This document shows positions 60,492-64,000 of a DNA stretch of 64,000 nt, in pieces. Position 1 is the first letter of the stretch. Every line of letters begins with the position of its first letter. Made by a program: the position numbers and the translations under genes. Below the pieces are notes generated by a model. The model searched no databases. It was not told the origin of the DNA and was given only the letters and a program-made list of their open reading frames with translations. The DNA comes from Blasia pusilla. Lineage: Eukaryota > Marchantiophyta > Marchantiopsida > Blasiales. The stretch lies in contig CM114274.1 in the NCBI GenBank assembly GCA_050084515.1, positions 40,300,001-40,364,000 on the forward strand, given 5' to 3'.

Positions 60492-63400
60492 CTAATCCTT
60501 GGGCTTGACTGCACTTACAGGTGCGTAGGCCATCGTTGATGAAAATCTGTAACGATGACATAAAAAGCCACAGGAGAAGACCAGAGTGCTCAACAGGAGC
60601 ACTGCTCCAGTGTAGATTATGGAGCTCCAAAAGAAACACTTACCCTGGGGATATAAAAATGGGATCCAAGGCCAGCAACAGTCCTTGCGATAAGCAAATG
60701 TTCTTAACTGAGAGGGAACATCACTAGCATGGCTGTATAGCAGCTGCATATCCTTCTTAGTGAAATCTGAATCATCCAGCCGTTTCCATGTTGAAATATT
60801 AGGTGTGTCCAGAAAGTGGCCCTCATTATCTCTGTCAAGAGTAGCAACAACTATGCGGGCCCTTCTGGGCCAACCTACTCTCCCATAACCGTGGTAACCA
60901 GTTCCTCCTCCATAACACAACTGTATACCCATTAACCTTCCACAATAGTCATTGATATGATCATGTCCAACGAAAGTAGCCTTCACATCTCCTGCTTCCA
61001 GTAAAGTGGAGAAAAAGCCAGAGTTTACAGGAGATGAATACACTTCTTCTAGCTGCTGACCGGTAATGTGGTCCCGATAAATAAGGGTATCATACTCCGG
61101 AAGTGGAATGTGGAAATAAGCCAGGGCTGGAACTGGTGATTGATTGGATGTCGCAGCCTGAAGCAAGAAGGAAAAGACATTGATATCAGTTGTTGCATAA
61201 TTTGTTAGAATGATTAGTATGGCTCTGGAGACAAAAGCTCCCTCAAATTCAACACGGAACACATTTTCATCTTTGCTTTTGCAAGGAGCAGTTTATGAGA
61301 AGCCATGTACTTTCAAGCCTAACCAGAAAGAACAGATCAAGACTACTCAGGTAAAAGTTTTTGTGCAGCTAATTCTCTTAACACGTTAGAATAAAGAGCA
61401 AAAGTGAGATTCATCGAGATCCATGAGAGGATGAGAGACGGATACACACCCTGAGTTGCTTTGACAGATCAAAGAACCAAATCTGCTGACTTTTCCTGAT
61501 CCAATCGTAACCCCTTACTCCTCTCAATTTGGAATTGTCTCCACTGTCTAGAAAGTACAAGTTCAGTAGGACCAAATTCTCCTTTTCTGTTCCAGATGGA
61601 CCCAGTACTGACAGATAGTAGTTGCCCCATCCATAAATCCCTTCTACATGAGGATTGAGCACTTTGGCCAGAGAGTACTCCATCTGGGAGATATACTCCA
61701 TTAATTGCGGTCGATTCATATTAGACTCCACATCATGGTTCCCGAGGATTGCAGCCCATGGGATCTTTGCTTCTATAGCAGGGGCAAATGCTGCATCCAT
61801 AGACCTTCTGGCATCTGTAGCCGCCCACTCAATATTATCTCCTGCATCCATCATGAACGATTCCAATATCTTCAGTGATCAAGCACAGATAAGAAACAAA
61901 CGCAAGGACAGATCCATAGTTTGTAGGTGTCTTCAATAGTGTACGACTCAAATCATGTGAAGGATCTGCAACGTCAAATACCTTATGGACAGTAGGCATT
62001 GAACTATAAATGCTGCTTTGGTTCAGAACTCTTCCATGCGTGCAAAATGTTGGGCACCTTCCAGATCTCAACCCATCTGATCCCTGGTACTGTCCCGTAA
62101 GTAAGTCTTCATACAACCCTACTCCTTGTGGACAGATGAGATATTTCACATCCTTTGTTTCTAGCAATTGTTAAAGAATGGAAGAGGTGGTACCTGTAAA
62201 AACAATTAAATCTGGCTCTTCCTCACGAATAAGGCGTCTGACAAATGCTGTTGTGTTCAGGTCTGAACACCCTGAAAGTTGTGAGCTCGGTATGTCTTGG
62301 CATTCAGTTGTCTCCCCATTGCCATAATGCATATCAGCTATCTGAGAAGTAAAGAGAAGTGGATTACACACAATCCATACATGGCAAAAAAATGGTCCTC
62401 AGACTGTGGTCTCAAATATAAGAGGAGAATATGACACATGAAATTTCTCATGACTTGTCTCCCCACCAAGACTAAAGCTCTCATGATGTGACAAACTCTC
62501 GGTTTCTGTTACAATTTGGAGTCTTGTGTATGATTCAAAAGCTTGCAAGATCACAAAAGCTTCCGACTTCTGCAAGATTTCCCTTCATTGATGTGAGCAA
62601 CTTCGACTGCCTTACATGTCTGTGAAAGAACCTCCTTGGTTGCTCTCACATTGATCCTCCCATTTGACGTAAACCGAACAGTGAAATGAGCGCCATTCTT
62701 AGATCTCTCACTCCCATACCACACTGGTTGGAATTGGCAGTGCAAGGAGCGAAACATTAGAAGTCCCCCATTCATATCTAAATTCTGGGGTAGCACACTG
62801 CAATATAGTACCTGGCTGCCTCACCATAGGAAAAGGGCACAAGGACGCTAGTTGTTTGGGCTGGGTAGTACGTGCCCTGATTCAATAGTAGATTCCACAT
62901 TTATCCTTCAGATCTCATGTAGATGCACATCTGCCATTCCATGAAAAGAACCATGCCAAGGACCGACATAATAGCCTCCCGGATCTCAGGATGAGCCGAG
63001 AGGTGTCCCATGAAGTGTCCTACTCTTGCACGGACCAACTAAGTACTAGATGGGTTGATGAATGTGGCAGGCTTCCAGGGCTCCAAAATTAGCGTTTCTA
63101 CCTAAACTTCGAGCGGGAAACGACTCTAACTATGTCCCACGGAAAACGTACTTGATCATGACTGCAGAGCCAGGTTGCTAACATACACTTCCGATTGAGT
63201 CAATATACGAGAAAACTGATAGGGAAAGACGGATACTCGGTGAACAAACACTGCATTACAAGATATAGAGAACTTCCAGAGTCTTTGTTGAACGAAAATG
63301 TGTAGTATTGGCAACCAGAGAGGAAATGGATCCTGAATGTGAGAACAGAAGTTGTTACAATCGCACCCGTTGCGGGTTTATCCATCCTCCCGGGAAAATG

Positions 63401-63630
63401 ATATTTACTGAGAAATTGAGTGTGACGTACCACCCAAAGCAGCTTTCCTAGATTGGGAAAGAGTGAAATGCACATGCCTGCAATATTTTGAAATTTCCTT
63501 GATCGTTGAATCGAAGTACTACATCTGAGGCTCCCAATACTCGCGAACTCGCAAATAAGAGACACAGCGAGATGACCAAAAAGTTGTGAACCACCTCCCA
63601 CCCCATCCAGAAACACTGCACTGAGACCAT
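60492..63630 (-). CDS. PAP28/29-type metallophosphoesterase (purple acid phosphatase-like)
   Basis: Calcineurin-like phosphoesterase of the plant group annotated as probable inactive purple acid phosphatases 28/29; substrate unknown. Four exons: 63630-63478, 62341-62194, 61841-61450, 61157-60492 (452 residues). Residues about 1-33 are a signal peptide (HNFLVISLCLLFASS). RFNDQGNFKILQ-IADMHYGNG carries the first metal-binding Asp, TGDNIEW the bridging Asp, LGNHDVES the Asn/His, YFHIPLPE and VGHDHINDYCG the remaining His residues, so the metal set is complete; the purple-type GDxxY Tyr is absent, as in this group. CSDLNTTAFVRRLI and GGGTGYHGYGRVGWPRRARI are group signatures. Unusual is the C-terminal tail with a hydrophobic segment (IIYTGAVLLLSTLVFSCGFL) about residues 415-434, suggesting a membrane anchor with the catalytic part outside the cytoplasm. 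Start: first ATG of the exon, before the signal peptide. Intron 1 has a GC donor. Confidence 0.93.
62342..63477 (-). other. GC-AG intron 1 of the phosphoesterase gene
   Basis: Exon 1 ends AAAATATTGCAG and the intron starts GCATGT; it ends CTTCTCAG before ATAGCTGAT. Joining gives FKILQ-IADMHY, identical in length to FKILQVADMHY of Arabidopsis PAP29-type proteins. No GT donor keeps this frame. Length 1136 bp; the frames inside it are chance. Confidence 0.75.
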
Positions 63631-63701
63631 CGCGCGCCTGAATTCACCAGCCTCTCTGAACCTCACTCCAATCTTATATCCTTCTATCTATCTCACTCTT
63701 T
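63631..63701. promoter_or_regulatory. Divergent 71-bp gap between two start codons
   Basis: Only 71 bp separate the ATG of the minus-strand phosphoesterase gene from the ATG of the plus-strand gene. The gap is pyrimidine-rich on the plus strand (CTTCTATCTATCTCACTC) with a TTATAT phrase. Transcripts must either start inside each other's coding leader or use alternative starts. Confidence 0.5.
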
Positions 63702-64000
63702 ATGAGTAACCGCATAGCTCTTTCACCAGCCTCTATTACCAACAGCTCCCGAATTTTCGGCGTCCAATCCCTCGCTCCTACGCTCTACACTGCTCCTCCT
63801 CTGCAGTTCTTCGCGACCTCCTCCACAGACACTCACAAATTTCCCAGAGCCTCGTCAGAATCATCCTCAAAGGACCAATCCACTACTACAACCAACCAAA
63901 AAGACCCTCTCCTACCTCTGTCTGGATCTCCACATCCCTCCTCCGCTCTCCCCTCCTATCCACCTGCGCCTTACGACCCGCCTAATGGTTGCTATCCGCT
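63702..64000 (+). CDS. First exon of an unidentified protein, mitochondrial-like leader, cut by window end
   Basis: Open from ATG for 99 codons to the end of the window without a stop. The first about 45 residues (NRIALSPASITNSSRIFGVQ, then LQFFATSSTD) are rich in Ser, Ala and Arg and lack acidic residues, as in mitochondrial presequences; FATSS is a typical cleavage-zone pattern. What follows is a Ser/Thr/Pro-rich linker with YPPAPYDPPNG near the end. Family unknown. The absence of any stop in a 299-base stretch with 26 percent or more T/A-rich codons elsewhere supports coding, but a 5' leader of another gene cannot be excluded. Confidence 0.6.
   Translation, partial: MSNRIALSPASITNSSRIFGVQSLAPTLYTAPPLQFFATSSTDTHKFPRASSESSSKDQSTTTTNQKDPLLPLSGSPHPSSALPSYPPAPYDPPNGCYP

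Overview
This is a eukaryotic nuclear window, almost certainly from a land plant. Two multi-exon plant-type genes sit at its edges and a block of about 39 kb of degraded transposable elements lies between them. The retrotransposon families look like those of non-seed plants (bryophyte or lycophyte grade); that is inference, and I cannot name the species.

Layout. 1-5.3 kb: no confident gene, several tandem duplications. 5.66-13.2 kb (minus): a retinoblastoma-related (RBR) gene, for which 16 coding exons can be joined in frame into about 1018 residues; the usual C-terminal exon(s) were not found. 13.2-15.05 kb: GC-rich RBR upstream region with two E2F-type sites. 15-54 kb: AT-rich transposon block. 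It holds a Ty3/gypsy element (about 20.2-32.0 kb), a gag scrap (37.5 kb), a deleted second copy (43-45 kb), four related solo LTRs of about 1 kb (one inside the gypsy reverse transcriptase and itself interrupted by a third insertion), a second LTR-like family, two LINE reverse transcriptase remnants and a (TAAA)n tract of about 570 bp. 54-57.2 kb: GC-rich sequence with tetranucleotide repeats and two inverted-repeat elements. 60.5-63.6 kb (minus): a PAP28/29-type metallophosphoesterase gene in four exons with an unusual C-terminal membrane segment. 63.7 kb to the end (plus): the first exon of a divergently transcribed gene with a mitochondrial-like leader.

The most interesting observation is that the Ty3/gypsy element carries, between its protease-like and reverse transcriptase regions, a decayed domain of 221 codons in one frame whose ordered motifs match C5-cytosine DNA methyltransferases. 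Other leads are two introns with GC rather than GT donors (one in each main gene), a 71-bp divergent promoter, and a long hairpin in the integrase region that looks like a snap-back templated mutation.

How the genes work together: RBR represses E2F-driven S-phase genes and its own upstream region has E2F-type sites, which suggests feedback. The phosphoesterase is unrelated in function but may share a promoter with its divergent neighbour. Exon borders were set by eye from protein-family similarity, splice consensus and phase; transcript ends are not determined.
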